Shown here one piece after another: positions 32,248-40,303 of a stretch of DNA of 64,000 nucleotides (positions within the stretch are counted from its first letter, which is position 1; every line of letters begins with the position of its first letter). Source of the stretch: Bacillaceae bacterium (lineage in GTDB: Bacteria; Bacillota; Bacilli; Bacillales; Alkalibacillaceae); assembly GCA_017656265.1 (NCBI GenBank), contig JACDOD010000012.1, positions 1-64,000 on the forward strand. Reading direction: 5' to 3'. Both the position numbers and the translations under genes were made by a program. The notes under the pieces were generated by a model, which saw only the letters and a program-made list of their open reading frames with translations, was not told where the DNA came from and did not search any database.

Positions 32248-35247
32248 ATGAAAGATTTACGATTTATGTGGGAAACAGGAAGCCTTATCCACGATCAAAA
32301 TGGGGATGGGGTACCGGATGGAATTAATGTGAACATTGAATTAACAGAACGATGCCTTCCGTCCGGGCTCATTGATTTTTGTGCCCGGCTGGGGTTTGAA
32401 ACTTCTTCGCTTTCCTTTGATTTTTTTGATTCGGGGAAACATGACTGGACAATAAAAATGAAACCTTCTGAACAAGGAACGTATTTTGAATGGCGTCAGG
32501 ACCTAACGATTCAGTTCTACTATCGGTCTGAAGATGAATTAAGCGAGCTGTTCCGGCTGCTTGCCAGATGGAATCCTGACTTTCAGGTTTTAACGAAACC
32601 GGTTTTCAAGATTGCTTTGGTTGATCAGCAGCTGATTTTTTATGGTGATGAAAATACCGTCTATGAAAAAGTTTCTTTGCCTGTTTCCAGTGAAACCAAA
32701 GTGCCTGAAGTGAAAAGTCTATCCGATTTTTGGAATGGGACTTCTTTTTATCACATGAAAGAGCCTTCACCGGTTCATGAGACAAATATTCAGTTTGAAA
32801 TCAACAGGGAATTCTCAAGGGATTTGCTAAAGGAGCTTTGTTATCTTGCGGCCCGTATCGGGATGTCATCTACCCGCCTGTATTTTCCCTTCACCGGTTC
32901 TGGTTCAACCGGGCTGCCGATAAGGATCGAACAGGGGAATGTTCATGATGAAATTTACTTTCATAAAAGGGAACAAAAACTGTATCTCAGGGGAGTAAGG
33001 GCTGTCCATTACTTTGCCAGGGCGAAACACTGGTCTGAAAACGGGGACTATGGTCTCTGGGAACTGTCTGAACACCATGCTGATAAAAACGAAGAAAAAC
33101 TATTCGAAATCACATGGGAGGACCCAGGGGAGAGAAAGCGGTTATTGGACAGATGTAAGGATTTGACATCAACATTTGGAAATATGGATGGAATAAAGGT
33201 TGAGGTGTTTGTTTCCGAACCCAAATCCATACGTGATTCCATCAAGGAAAACATTGAAACCCTTTTTCCTGCCGCAACATCCGTAAACGTGCGTTCGGCT
33301 TTTAAACCTGCCTTCCTGTGGATTGAAGAGGAAGTCCTCCCGGAGCTGATTCCCTTAAAAGAAAAGATTGATCACATTAACATTGTCTGCCTGGAAGAAC
33401 AACGAGCAGACGGACTGGAACTGCCGATTCGGTGGATACAGGAGCTATATCCTGCTGATCGGTTTCTCGAGGAAAATCTGGGTATTGCGGCTGATCGGAT
33501 TAATTTTGCCCTCACAAAGGATTCAAGACATACCTTCTCTCTAATTGCCCGGGATCAGCAAGGGAATATGTTATATGAAAACGTTCTGGATGTCCCTGTT
33601 TCAGAAATGGATTATGTGGAAAGAGGAAAAAAGGTTTACCCAACTGCGGGAGCCATCAGGCTTTTTCATCATCATTCCGTCGTTTATGAAGAGCTTTTAC
33701 CGACAGACCGGGAACGTTTTTATGAGTTTTACCGGCGGGAGGTTTTGCCTGAGCTCTGGGAAAAGGTAAGAAAACATACAGATGACCCGGAAAGGGGATT
33801 TACAAGACCTCTATTTGACCGGATAGAGATAAAAGCGTCTATGAGTGAGGAAGAACGGAAATTAGGAATTGATGAAGAACGGATTTCTTCTATGGAAGCG
33901 CTGCATGAGGATTTATATTTCAATACGCTGGATTATTTTATGATAAAAGGAGAACAACATGTTGAGCGTGGGTTTACTGCTCCCGGAGGAGTCTATCCCT
34001 ATTTACAAGCAGCTGAAGGCCCTCCGCATGCCGTCATTACCTCCTACTCATGGGAAGGAAATGGGGAGACGGAATGGGAAGTGCACCGAATCCAGCTTCG
34101 TGAGGATGCAAAGCCGGCGTTAATCGAATTACACAATAAACATACCCATGAGAAAAAAGAGGTTTCCATTGAATCAGCAGAACTGCCATCGATGACCCCA
34201 ATCTGGGAAGATAAATGGCATGTCCCGGAGGAGTTTGATCAGAGGTGGGTACCTGCTTTTTCTTATCGAGGACATCCTATCCCGGTGCTTGAAATGTATA
34301 CGCCCGTTCAAGAAGAATATGTGTCGCCGATTAAACTTTCTTTATATAAACCTACCATACTGATTGAGTCCGGCCACCATGCGAATGAGGTGTCCAGTAC
34401 ACCGGCTGTTTTGGAGTTAATTCAGGAGATAGTAACGGAGAAGCCTGACCTGTTAAAGATCATTAATATGACAGTCATTCCGCTGGCTAACCCTGATGGA
34501 TCTTTTCTGCATCAAAGGATGATTCGGGATAACCCGGAGTGGAAACATCATGCTGCCCGGTACAATGCGGTAGGATTAGAATATGCTGATGTCCGGTATC
34601 AAAAAAGTGTAATTGGAGAGGGAGAGGTTGTTCCTGCCATTATGAAAAGGTGGGCACCTGACGTGGTGATTGACAATCATGGTATCCCTTCTCATGAATG
34701 GATCCAGCCTTTTGCAGGCTACAATAGTCCCCCGAGGTTTCCGATGTCTTACTGGATCCCAAATTCATTGCTCTATGGGATTGGCAGGGAGCTGAATCGG
34801 GAGAAATATCCCGATCATGTCCAAAATTTGGAGATCATCATTCAACGAATCGGTGAAAAATTGAGGGGAACAGAAATTGAGGAAGGCAACCGTTATTGGA
34901 TGGGCCGCTACTACAAGTATGGGACTCGCTGGCTTCCGGATACGTTTCCTGTGGAGGAAAGTGATGGTTTAAACTTCTATAAGTGGGCTTCGAATGTTTC
35001 TAGTTCGTCGATTGCGGCTATTGAACGATTTCCTGACTGGGTGAGTCTGGATTTGATTTCAGAAGCTGCAGATGAAACAGTATATGGGAAATCACTGGAA
35101 ATATGCAAACTCGGACAAAAACTGTTTAATTTAGCAGTAATTGAAGAGGTTGCCAGGAGTCAGAAGCGGGTTGAAAGAAGTCATATAAACGAGGGTGTTG
35201 AAATGAAAAGACAGCGCCCATTATTATTTAGAGGTGATGGATCATGA
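32248..35247 (+). CDS. Large M14-like zinc carboxypeptidase (cytosolic)
   Basis: 999 residues from ATG 32248 (AGGTGAT upstream); no signal peptide. The first ~700 residues are not recognised, apart from a Ca2+-loop-like DQNGDGVPDG near the N-terminus. The C-terminal ~300 residues carry an M14-type core: LIESGHHANEVSS with the HxxE pair (H711, E714), PLANPDGSFLHQRM, and VVIDNHG with the presumed third ligand H811. Far longer than ordinary M14 enzymes. It ends in an ATGA overlap with the pyroglutamyl peptidase gene and follows the transporter genes by 9 bases, so it should hydrolyse the imported peptides or amides. Specificity unknown. Confidence 0.75.
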   Translation: MKDLRFMWETGSLIHDQNGDGVPDGINVNIELTERCLPSGLIDFCARLGFETSSLSFDFFDSGKHDWTIKMKPSEQGTYFEWRQDLTIQFYYRSEDELSELFRLLARWNPDFQVLTKPVFKIALVDQQLIFYGDENTVYEKVSLPVSSETKVPEVKSLSDFWNGTSFYHMKEPSPVHETNIQFEINREFSRDLLKELCYLAARIGMSSTRLYFPFTGSGSTGLPIRIEQGNVHDEIYFHKREQKLYLRGVRAVHYFARAKHWSENGDYGLWELSEHHADKNEEKLFEITWEDPGERKRLLDRCKDLTSTFGNMDGIKVEVFVSEPKSIRDSIKENIETLFPAATSVNVRSAFKPAFLWIEEEVLPELIPLKEKIDHINIVCLEEQRADGLELPIRWIQELYPADRFLEENLGIAADRINFALTKDSRHTFSLIARDQQGNMLYENVLDVPVSEMDYVERGKKVYPTAGAIRLFHHHSVVYEELLPTDRERFYEFYRREVLPELWEKVRKHTDDPERGFTRPLFDRIEIKASMSEEERKLGIDEERISSMEALHEDLYFNTLDYFMIKGEQHVERGFTAPGGVYPYLQAAEGPPHAVITSYSWEGNGETEWEVHRIQLREDAKPALIELHNKHTHEKKEVSIESAELPSMTPIWEDKWHVPEEFDQRWVPAFSYRGHPIPVLEMYTPVQEEYVSPIKLSLYKPTILIESGHHANEVSSTPAVLELIQEIVTEKPDLLKIINMTVIPLANPDGSFLHQRMIRDNPEWKHHAARYNAVGLEYADVRYQKSVIGEGEVVPAIMKRWAPDVVIDNHGIPSHEWIQPFAGYNSPPRFPMSYWIPNSLLYGIGRELNREKYPDHVQNLEIIIQRIGEKLRGTEIEEGNRYWMGRYYKYGTRWLPDTFPVEESDGLNFYKWASNVSSSSIAAIERFPDWVSLDLISEAADETVYGKSLEICKLGQKLFNLAVIEEVARSQKRVERSHINEGVEMKRQRPLLFRGDGS

Positions 35248-35843
35248 AACAGCTGTTATTAACGGGATTTGAACCTTTTTTGGATTTCCCCATTAATCCG
35301 GCAAAGGAAATTGCTGATGAATTGAATGGTCAACGGATTGGCGATTATGAAATTGTCAGCCGGATTCTTTCCGTGGATTTTCAGAAAACAGGAGATGAAC
35401 TCATTCAGCACTTTGAAGATGTCAAACCGGATGTGGTCATTTCCCTTGGTCTTGCAGGAGGGAGGTACAAAATCACACCAGAAAGAATTGCGATTAACTG
35501 CAATGATGGTGTGACCGATAATGCCGGAAGAAAGCCAGAGGATGAACCGATAATGGAAGATGGACCGGACGGAATTTTTTCAACACTGCCGATCCGGAAG
35601 ATGGTCAATCATCTGCAGGAAGCAGGATATCCGGCCGAAATTTCCAACACAGCGGGTACGTATTTGTGCAATCATGTGATGTACAGGATGCTATACCATA
35701 TTCAAACACATGATTTTTCCGTTCGATCCGGGTTTATTCATATCCCGGCTTCCCATGATCTCGCTGTGAAACATGGAAAAATTCCGGGATGGTCACACCG
35801 GGATTTAGTCGATGCGATAAAAATATGTATTCAGGCACTGTAA
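35244..35843 (+). CDS. pcp: Pyroglutamyl-peptidase I
   Basis: 199 residues. LLTGFEPFLDFPINPA is the family start. The catalytic triad of C15 peptidases is present: Glu80 (TPERIAIN), Cys142 (GTYLCNHVMY), His166 (GFIHIPASHD). It removes N-terminal pyroglutamate from peptides in the cytosol. Last gene of the peptide operon, coupled by ATGA to the M14-like gene. With the creatininase-family gene and the large peptidase it suggests that blocked or cyclised peptides are the intended food. Confidence 0.95.
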   Translation: MKQLLLTGFEPFLDFPINPAKEIADELNGQRIGDYEIVSRILSVDFQKTGDELIQHFEDVKPDVVISLGLAGGRYKITPERIAINCNDGVTDNAGRKPEDEPIMEDGPDGIFSTLPIRKMVNHLQEAGYPAEISNTAGTYLCNHVMYRMLYHIQTHDFSVRSGFIHIPASHDLAVKHGKIPGWSHRDLVDAIKICIQAL

Positions 35844-35880
35844 TTCTGAAGGATGATTTGGTACAGGGCCGATCATCTGA

Positions 35881-35921
35881 ACTGGCATCTGAACGTTAAT
35901 TTCGGGTGCCAGTTTTTTTTT
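35881..35921 (+). terminator. Terminator of the peptide operon
   Basis: ACTGGCATC and GGTGCCAGT pair around a loop of about 14 bases, followed by TTTTTTTTTG. Confidence 0.85.
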
Positions 35922-35937
35922 GTGCCCTTTACCGAAG

Positions 35938-36040
35938 AGAAAAAGGTAGCGTCCTGCTTAGCTCCGAAGACTTCTGGAAGCCCATGAGAAGTCTTGTCCC
36001 GCCTCAGGGGAGAAGCAGTTCGAGGGCTGGATGATGCAGC
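35938..36040 (-). repeat. Family-B 115-bp repeat, divergent copy
   Basis: On the minus strand the sequence CCAGCCCTCGAACTGCTTCT ... TTCGGAGCTAAGCAGGACGC follows the same order as the copies at 47629, 54706 and 54825 (CCAGCCCCTCGAGCTGCTTC ... TTCGGGGCTAAGCGGGGCGC). The middle is diverged. The following 36041-36345 holds nothing recognisable besides a likely promoter area for the next gene. Confidence 0.65.
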
Positions 36041-36345
36041 ATGACAATAAGAGGAAGTGTCCTGTTTATCGCAGAAAACAGCCTGGAGTAATCAGTTAAT
36101 TTTAAGGGAGTTTTCCTGGGAAATGCGTTCACGGATGTTTTTTGTGGAAAAATCAGTAAAACATCAGAGGCGGAAAATGTCAGATTTTAAGGGCGAGGTT
36201 CTTGTTTTGTCGAAAGTATAGCTAAGTCTGTCCTTATATGTTATAAAATTTAGTAAATACTAGATTGTAATTCTTATAAACTACTTTCATCAAGGAGAGG
36301 ATAGCCCTGGTGGTAAAATTTTATAGTAAAGGATGATGTAAATTT

Positions 36346-37047
36346 ATGTTTATTCAGAATGTTTATGATCTTAAGGATCATACCCCTATTAAACTTTCTT
36401 ATCAAACGATGTATAATTTAAAATCATGGAAAACGGTCGGTTACGCTATAAGGGTGTGTAACGCTTCTCAAAGTACTCCTAAAGGGAGGCGACAACTACA
36501 AAACAATATATATAAGGAACTGGAAAACCTGAGACATACGATCATCGCCTTCAGCAAAAATTTATCCCCTCATCAAAGAATGAAGCTATTAATTCAATTG
36601 ACTCCATCGGCACTGCTGAATACTTCCTTTATTCCTTTTGTAAAGGAATTGTTAGCCAGCAGCTCTTTTCAAAATCATCAATTTGTTTTTGAGATCTGCC
36701 TCCATGATGAAACCCCCGCAGTCAACCTTCTGAAGAAAAGAGTTCGTCAGTTGAAAGAACTGGGAAATCTAATCAGCATCAATGTGTCTTCCATCGGTAT
36801 TTCCCCATTTCGCCATGTGATCGAATTAGAACCCCACTGGATTCAGTTAAGTAAATATTTTTCTTTTGGACTTTCGGAGTCTAAGATGAAACAAAATGTT
36901 GTTCAGTCATTTGTGGAGTCCTTTCGTGATGACACCATGATCGGCCTGAAAGGAATCGGTCAGCCGGAAGACCTGGCAATGGCTAAAGCACTGGGAGTAA
37001 AGCTTGGGCAGGGTTCTATTTTAGACAAAGCCGTTACGTTTTTATAG
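36346..37047 (+). CDS. Degenerate EAL-domain protein
   Basis: 233 residues with the outline of an EAL (c-di-GMP phosphodiesterase) fold: VGYAIRV at the place of the EAL motif, LLIQLTPSALLN, FVFEICLHDE, IQLSKYFSFGLSES and LGVKLGQGSIL at the place of the QGY loop. The signature EAL, the DD pair after the fifth strand and the AEGVE glutamate are all missing or changed, so it should not hydrolyse c-di-GMP and may bind it or act as a scaffold. Cytosolic. Monocistronic with its own terminator. The family call rests on overall pattern, so moderate. Confidence 0.65.
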   Translation: MFIQNVYDLKDHTPIKLSYQTMYNLKSWKTVGYAIRVCNASQSTPKGRRQLQNNIYKELENLRHTIIAFSKNLSPHQRMKLLIQLTPSALLNTSFIPFVKELLASSSFQNHQFVFEICLHDETPAVNLLKKRVRQLKELGNLISINVSSIGISPFRHVIELEPHWIQLSKYFSFGLSESKMKQNVVQSFVESFRDDTMIGLKGIGQPEDLAMAKALGVKLGQGSILDKAVTFL

Positions 37048-37052
37048 CCTGG

Positions 37053-37096
37053 AACACCTGGAAACGTTTGATGCAAGCGATTTCCGGTGTTTTTTT
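37053..37096 (+). terminator. Terminator of the EAL-like gene
   Basis: AACACCTGGAAA pairs with TTTCCGGTGTT, with a bulge, followed by TTTTTTG. Confidence 0.75.
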
Positions 37097-37358
37097 GTGA
37101 CATGCTTTTAAAAAGGTATGCTAAGAGGTGGGGAGAAAAGGAGAGGGAGAGATTCTCTGCAACGGGCATTCGGTTTTTTAGTGATCAGCAGGGTAATCCC
37201 CTGCCGATGAATAAGGTTGTTATGCAAACTACAACTTCAGTGATTTGCATAGATATGACGCTGACCATGAGTTATTTTAAAACGAGGTACGGCCCGAATG
37301 CCAGCCTCTTTATTGTAAACTGATCGACTTTTGAATATGGAACTTTACCCCTTTCAAT

Positions 37359-37544
37359 TCAAAGATCAAAATATTCTTCCGTCACCGGGTTTCTTTCAAA
37401 CACATGCTGGCATTCTGGACACGTAATATATATCAAGCCAATGAAACCGTGAATATCCCTGGATAAACTATGATTAAAGTTGGAACATGTTTGGCTAATC
37501 CAGACAAAGTACCTTATTCTTCTTTTGTTTTGTTTCTCATCCAT
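37359..37544 (-). CDS. Small hypothetical protein with a CPxC motif (61 aa)
   Basis: Starts MDEKQNKRRIRYFVWISQTC with AAGGTG close upstream (the frame is open to 37580). It contains YITCPECQHVFERNPVTEEY, half of a zinc ribbon, plus one earlier Cys. No family recognised. Basic N-terminus, acidic C-terminus. The only support is length, composition and a weak site. Confidence 0.4.
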   Translation of the reverse strand: MDEKQNKRRIRYFVWISQTCSNFNHSLSRDIHGFIGLIYITCPECQHVFERNPVTEEYFDL

Positions 37545-37651
37545 ACACCTTGATTTATTTTTTTGCCTGTGCCCCTTCATGTTTAATAGCCCTTTAAATG
37601 ATAGAAACTTAACAAATAAATATACACGGGAACTCCCTTCAGCATGTTTTA

Positions 37652-37981
37652 CTATATGTAAACTCTTATTTCCCTCCCCTTCAACATTCTTGAAAGATGC
37701 TCCAAAGCTTGAATCAGTGCTTTTTCCCTTGTGGTACTATATCCTATGGCTGTGAGGATATCAGTTGAAGCACAATAAATTCCTGCCTGTAGGAGAGCTT
37801 CTATAGATAGATTTTTTCCCATGGAAAAAACAGTATGTTCATCTATGGTATGGTAGCTAATTTCGAATGGGGGATTGTAGGATTTTACCGAATGTTTAAT
37901 ATTTTCCAACAGGGTCTTTAGAAGCATGAGTTTTGTGTCGTTATGGATCGTTTTATGATGTAGTAAAAGACAATAGTACAT
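37652..37981 (-). CDS. Hypothetical protein (109 aa)
   Basis: ATG at 37981. The sequence looks soluble: LLKTLLENIKHSVKSYNPPF, HTVFSMGKNLSIEALLQAGI and TTREKALIQALEHLSRMLKG. It is divergent from the XRE regulator at 38115, 133 bases away, an arrangement typical of a regulator and its target. No family recognised. Confidence 0.5.
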   Translation of the reverse strand: MYYCLLLHHKTIHNDTKLMLLKTLLENIKHSVKSYNPPFEISYHTIDEHTVFSMGKNLSIEALLQAGIYCASTDILTAIGYSTTREKALIQALEHLSRMLKGREIRVYI

Positions 37982-38114
37982 TCATCACACCACCAGTAGT
38001 TCTTTTATGGAACTATTTTATCATAGTTTTGATATAGAACAATAATTTTATTTAAAAAACTTTTTGAAATGTTACCATAAGTCTCGAACACTTAGCGAAA
38101 GTGTTGTGAGATGA

Positions 38115-38528
38115 ATGGAGCAAAAACTGGCAGAAAACATTAAATACTTCAGAAAATTGAAGAACTGGACTCAGCAGGACCTGGCAAATCAACTGCAAAT
38201 TTCCCGTTCAGTTGTAGCCAAATGGGAAAGTGGTAGTTCAGTTCCAGATGTAAAAACACTTGTTTTATTAAGTGGTATATTTGAGGTATCAGTTGATCAT
38301 TTAATTGGGAATCATATCAGTCGATCTGATTTATTAAAAGAGTTTCAAAAAATATATTTATCCAAACAGCAACAGTTGGATGAAGAAACTATTGAAATAG
38401 TCGACTTTGTTGTCAAAAACCCTCAGATTAAACAATCCTTACTAGAACTAAAAAAACTTCCGATAAGAAAGCAAAAAGTAGTTCATCGGCTTCTTAAGAC
38501 CCTTATTGATGAAATTAAGAAAACATGA
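38115..38528 (+). CDS. XRE-family transcriptional regulator
   Basis: 137 residues. HTH_3 domain at residues 5-65 (LAENIKYFRKLKNWTQQDLA, LQISRSVVAKWESGSSVPDV, LLSGIFEVSVDHLIG), then a helical C-terminal domain (QQQLDEETIEIVDFVVKNPQ, IRKQKVVHRLLKTLIDEIKK) probably for dimerisation. Preceded by TGTTGTGAG only, so translation may be weak. Likely target: itself and the divergent 109-aa gene. Confidence 0.87.
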   Translation: MEQKLAENIKYFRKLKNWTQQDLANQLQISRSVVAKWESGSSVPDVKTLVLLSGIFEVSVDHLIGNHISRSDLLKEFQKIYLSKQQQLDEETIEIVDFVVKNPQIKQSLLELKKLPIRKQKVVHRLLKTLIDEIKKT

Positions 38529-38533
38529 ATTAT

Positions 38534-38582
38534 GGTGCCTGGCCCCTGTCGAAAAATCTTCAACAGGAGGGCAGGCATTTTT
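38534..38582 (+). terminator. Terminator of the XRE gene, built on a family-A repeat
   Basis: GTGCCTGGCCCCTGTCGAAA is followed by AATCTTCAACAGGAGGGCAG and GCATTTTTAATAG. Stem TGCCTG..CCCTGT / ACAGG..GGCAGGCA with T-run. Confidence 0.65.
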
Positions 38583-38709
38583 AATAGACCAGAATGTATA
38601 AAGATATGGAGTTATTAGTCCCCCTCATCCAAATTATTCCTCTTTGATTTAATTGACTGTCGAGTTAGTGAGAGAATAAACGAAAGCCTATATCATGGAA
38701 GGGAACTGA

Positions 38710-38986
38710 ATGCTTGTAGTTGAGGCTCGATTTAGAGACAGGCGGACTATGATTTATATAAACGAACAGGGAGAAAAGTTAACTTTACCAAACGGGGAAA
38801 TTTACCTGCAGCACTTGACGGCGTTTTTACACGATTTATTCAGGTACATGTACGCCATCAACCTTTTAATGGACAAGTGCAGACAAAAAATACAGAAAAA
38901 GTCCGTCATCCCCCCCTTTTTGAGGGAAAAAACACAGCACCATCGATTGCCCTTCAAGAATCTTTTTGAGTTGAAAATCCAGCACG
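38710..38986 (+). other. Doubtful or decayed ORF downstream of lacI-type gene
   Basis: An ORF opens at 38710 (MLVVEARFRDRRTMIYINEQ) but runs into the antisense of the LacI-type gene. After about 38815 a second frame reads more protein-like (GVFTRFIQVHVRHQPFNGQV, PPLFEGKNTAPSIALQESF) and stops at about 38972. A single frameshift would join them into roughly 85 residues. It may be a decayed gene. No family recognised. Confidence 0.3.
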
Positions 38987-39985
38987 CTATGTGGTTTCGC
39001 CTGTTATTAATTCCACATCCACAACGGTATTTTTTGCTTCAGCATCAGATGGATTTTCGATTAACTGAATCAAGTTGGAGCATAAATGCCTTCCGATTTG
39101 ACTAATGGGCTGTTTCACGGTGGTTAATTTCGGGTATTGCAGCATCCGGGTAAATTGATGATAGTCATATCCGATAATTTTCAATTGTTCCGGAACGTTG
39201 ATTCCATGCTCCGTTGCATATACGTATAAGGCATAGGCGAAAATGTCGTTGCTGCAAAATACCCCATCATAGTCGTTTAAGTACCTGGAAATTTCCCTGT
39301 CGATAAATTCCCAGTAATGTTTAAAATCATACTGGATATTCGCCCCTTCTATAACTTTAAAGGGGATGTCATGATTCATGCATGTCAATTTAAAAGCATC
39401 GGTTCGCCGGTTGGGCAAAAGGTCAAAGGTTAAAGGGCCTGAGATGTGGAGCAGCTTTTGGCAGCCCTGTGTAATCAAATGTTCCGTTGCAATTTTTCCG
39501 CCCTGGAAGTTGTCTCCGGCAACATAAGGGATGTTGGGGGAGATGACACGGTCGAATGACACAATAGGTAGGTTGGCCTTTTTATATTCCTCGATATCCA
39601 GAGTGTGACTGCACATTATAATCCCGTCTACCCGGTTCTGGCGGAGCATGTTGATATAATTCAGTTCCTTTTCGGGATGATCCAGGGAATTGCATATGAG
39701 GATTTTATAATTTTTTTCACTGGCATACATTTCGATCACTTTTATCAGTTCTGAAAAAAGCGGGTGATTCGAATCAGGAACAATTACCCCTAACAGAAAG
39801 GATTGATTTTTTAACAGGGCTCTTGCAATCTGATTGGGCTGATAGTTGATTTCTTTCATGGCCGCTTCTACTTTTTTGCGTGTGTCTTTGCTGATGTATC
39901 CCCGATTATTAATGACCCGTGAAACGGTTGTCACGGAAACCCCTGCTTTTTTTGCAACATCTTTAATACTTGCCAAATCCCTCAT
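38987..39985 (-). CDS. LacI-family regulator of the sugar locus
   Basis: 332 residues. N-terminal LacI HTH: SIKDVAKKAGVSVTTVSRVI and hinge NYQPNQIARALLK. Periplasmic-binding-like effector domain: LLGVIVPDSNHPLFSELI, IMCSHTL, DRVISPNIPYVAGDNFQGG and DGVFCSNDIFAYALYVYATE. Divergent from the sugar transporter/hydrolase genes, separated by a 318-base region with a promoter and operator-like sites, so it is the probable repressor of that locus, responding to sucrose or a product of it. Confidence 0.92.
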   Translation of the reverse strand: MRDLASIKDVAKKAGVSVTTVSRVINNRGYISKDTRKKVEAAMKEINYQPNQIARALLKNQSFLLGVIVPDSNHPLFSELIKVIEMYASEKNYKILICNSLDHPEKELNYINMLRQNRVDGIIMCSHTLDIEEYKKANLPIVSFDRVISPNIPYVAGDNFQGGKIATEHLITQGCQKLLHISGPLTFDLLPNRRTDAFKLTCMNHDIPFKVIEGANIQYDFKHYWEFIDREISRYLNDYDGVFCSNDIFAYALYVYATEHGINVPEQLKIIGYDYHQFTRMLQYPKLTTVKQPISQIGRHLCSNLIQLIENPSDAEAKNTVVDVELITGETT

Positions 39986-40207
39986 CCTCTCACCTTTGAA
40001 TACATTCTAAGATTATCCTATATTGTTGATCATTTCACCTGTTTTTAAGCATTAGACATCAGTTTGTGAAAACCTTACCACAAAAACTTCCGGATTATTT
40101 ATATCTTATTATATCAGTAAATGCAGTGGTTTTTAAGGCTGTGAAGCTAATTTGTTAATCTGGCAGTTAAGAATTCGCTGAATTTTTCGCCTTTTATATG
40201 AAAACGT

Positions 40208-40236
40208 TTGACATATGTTCAGTATGATAGTACAAT
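40208..40236 (+). promoter_or_regulatory. Sigma-A promoter of the sugar operon with overlapping operator-like site
   Basis: TTGACA (40208-40213) and TACAAT (40231-40236), exact 17-base spacer. The -35 overlaps TGAAAACGTTTGACA, an AAACGTTT-type LacI-family half-palindrome, the expected position for repression by the divergent LacI-type protein. Confidence 0.8.
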
Positions 40237-40243
40237 CCATTCA

Positions 40244-40257
40244 TGAAAGCATTTACA
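40244..40257 (+). promoter_or_regulatory. cre-like site (CcpA) or second LacI-family operator
   Basis: TGAAAGCATTTACA matches the cre consensus TGWAANCGNTNWCA at 13 of 14 positions, just downstream of the promoter. In that position CcpA binding would give carbon catabolite repression. Confidence 0.6.
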
Positions 40258-40303
40258 TTTTAATTTTTCTGATTTTTTACTTTTACAGGGAGGGGAAGGG
40301 TGA

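Noticed and set aside
37087..37323. 78-residue ORF after the EAL-like gene
   Set aside because: Begins inside the terminator of the preceding gene and has no convincing ribosome binding site; left out of the features.
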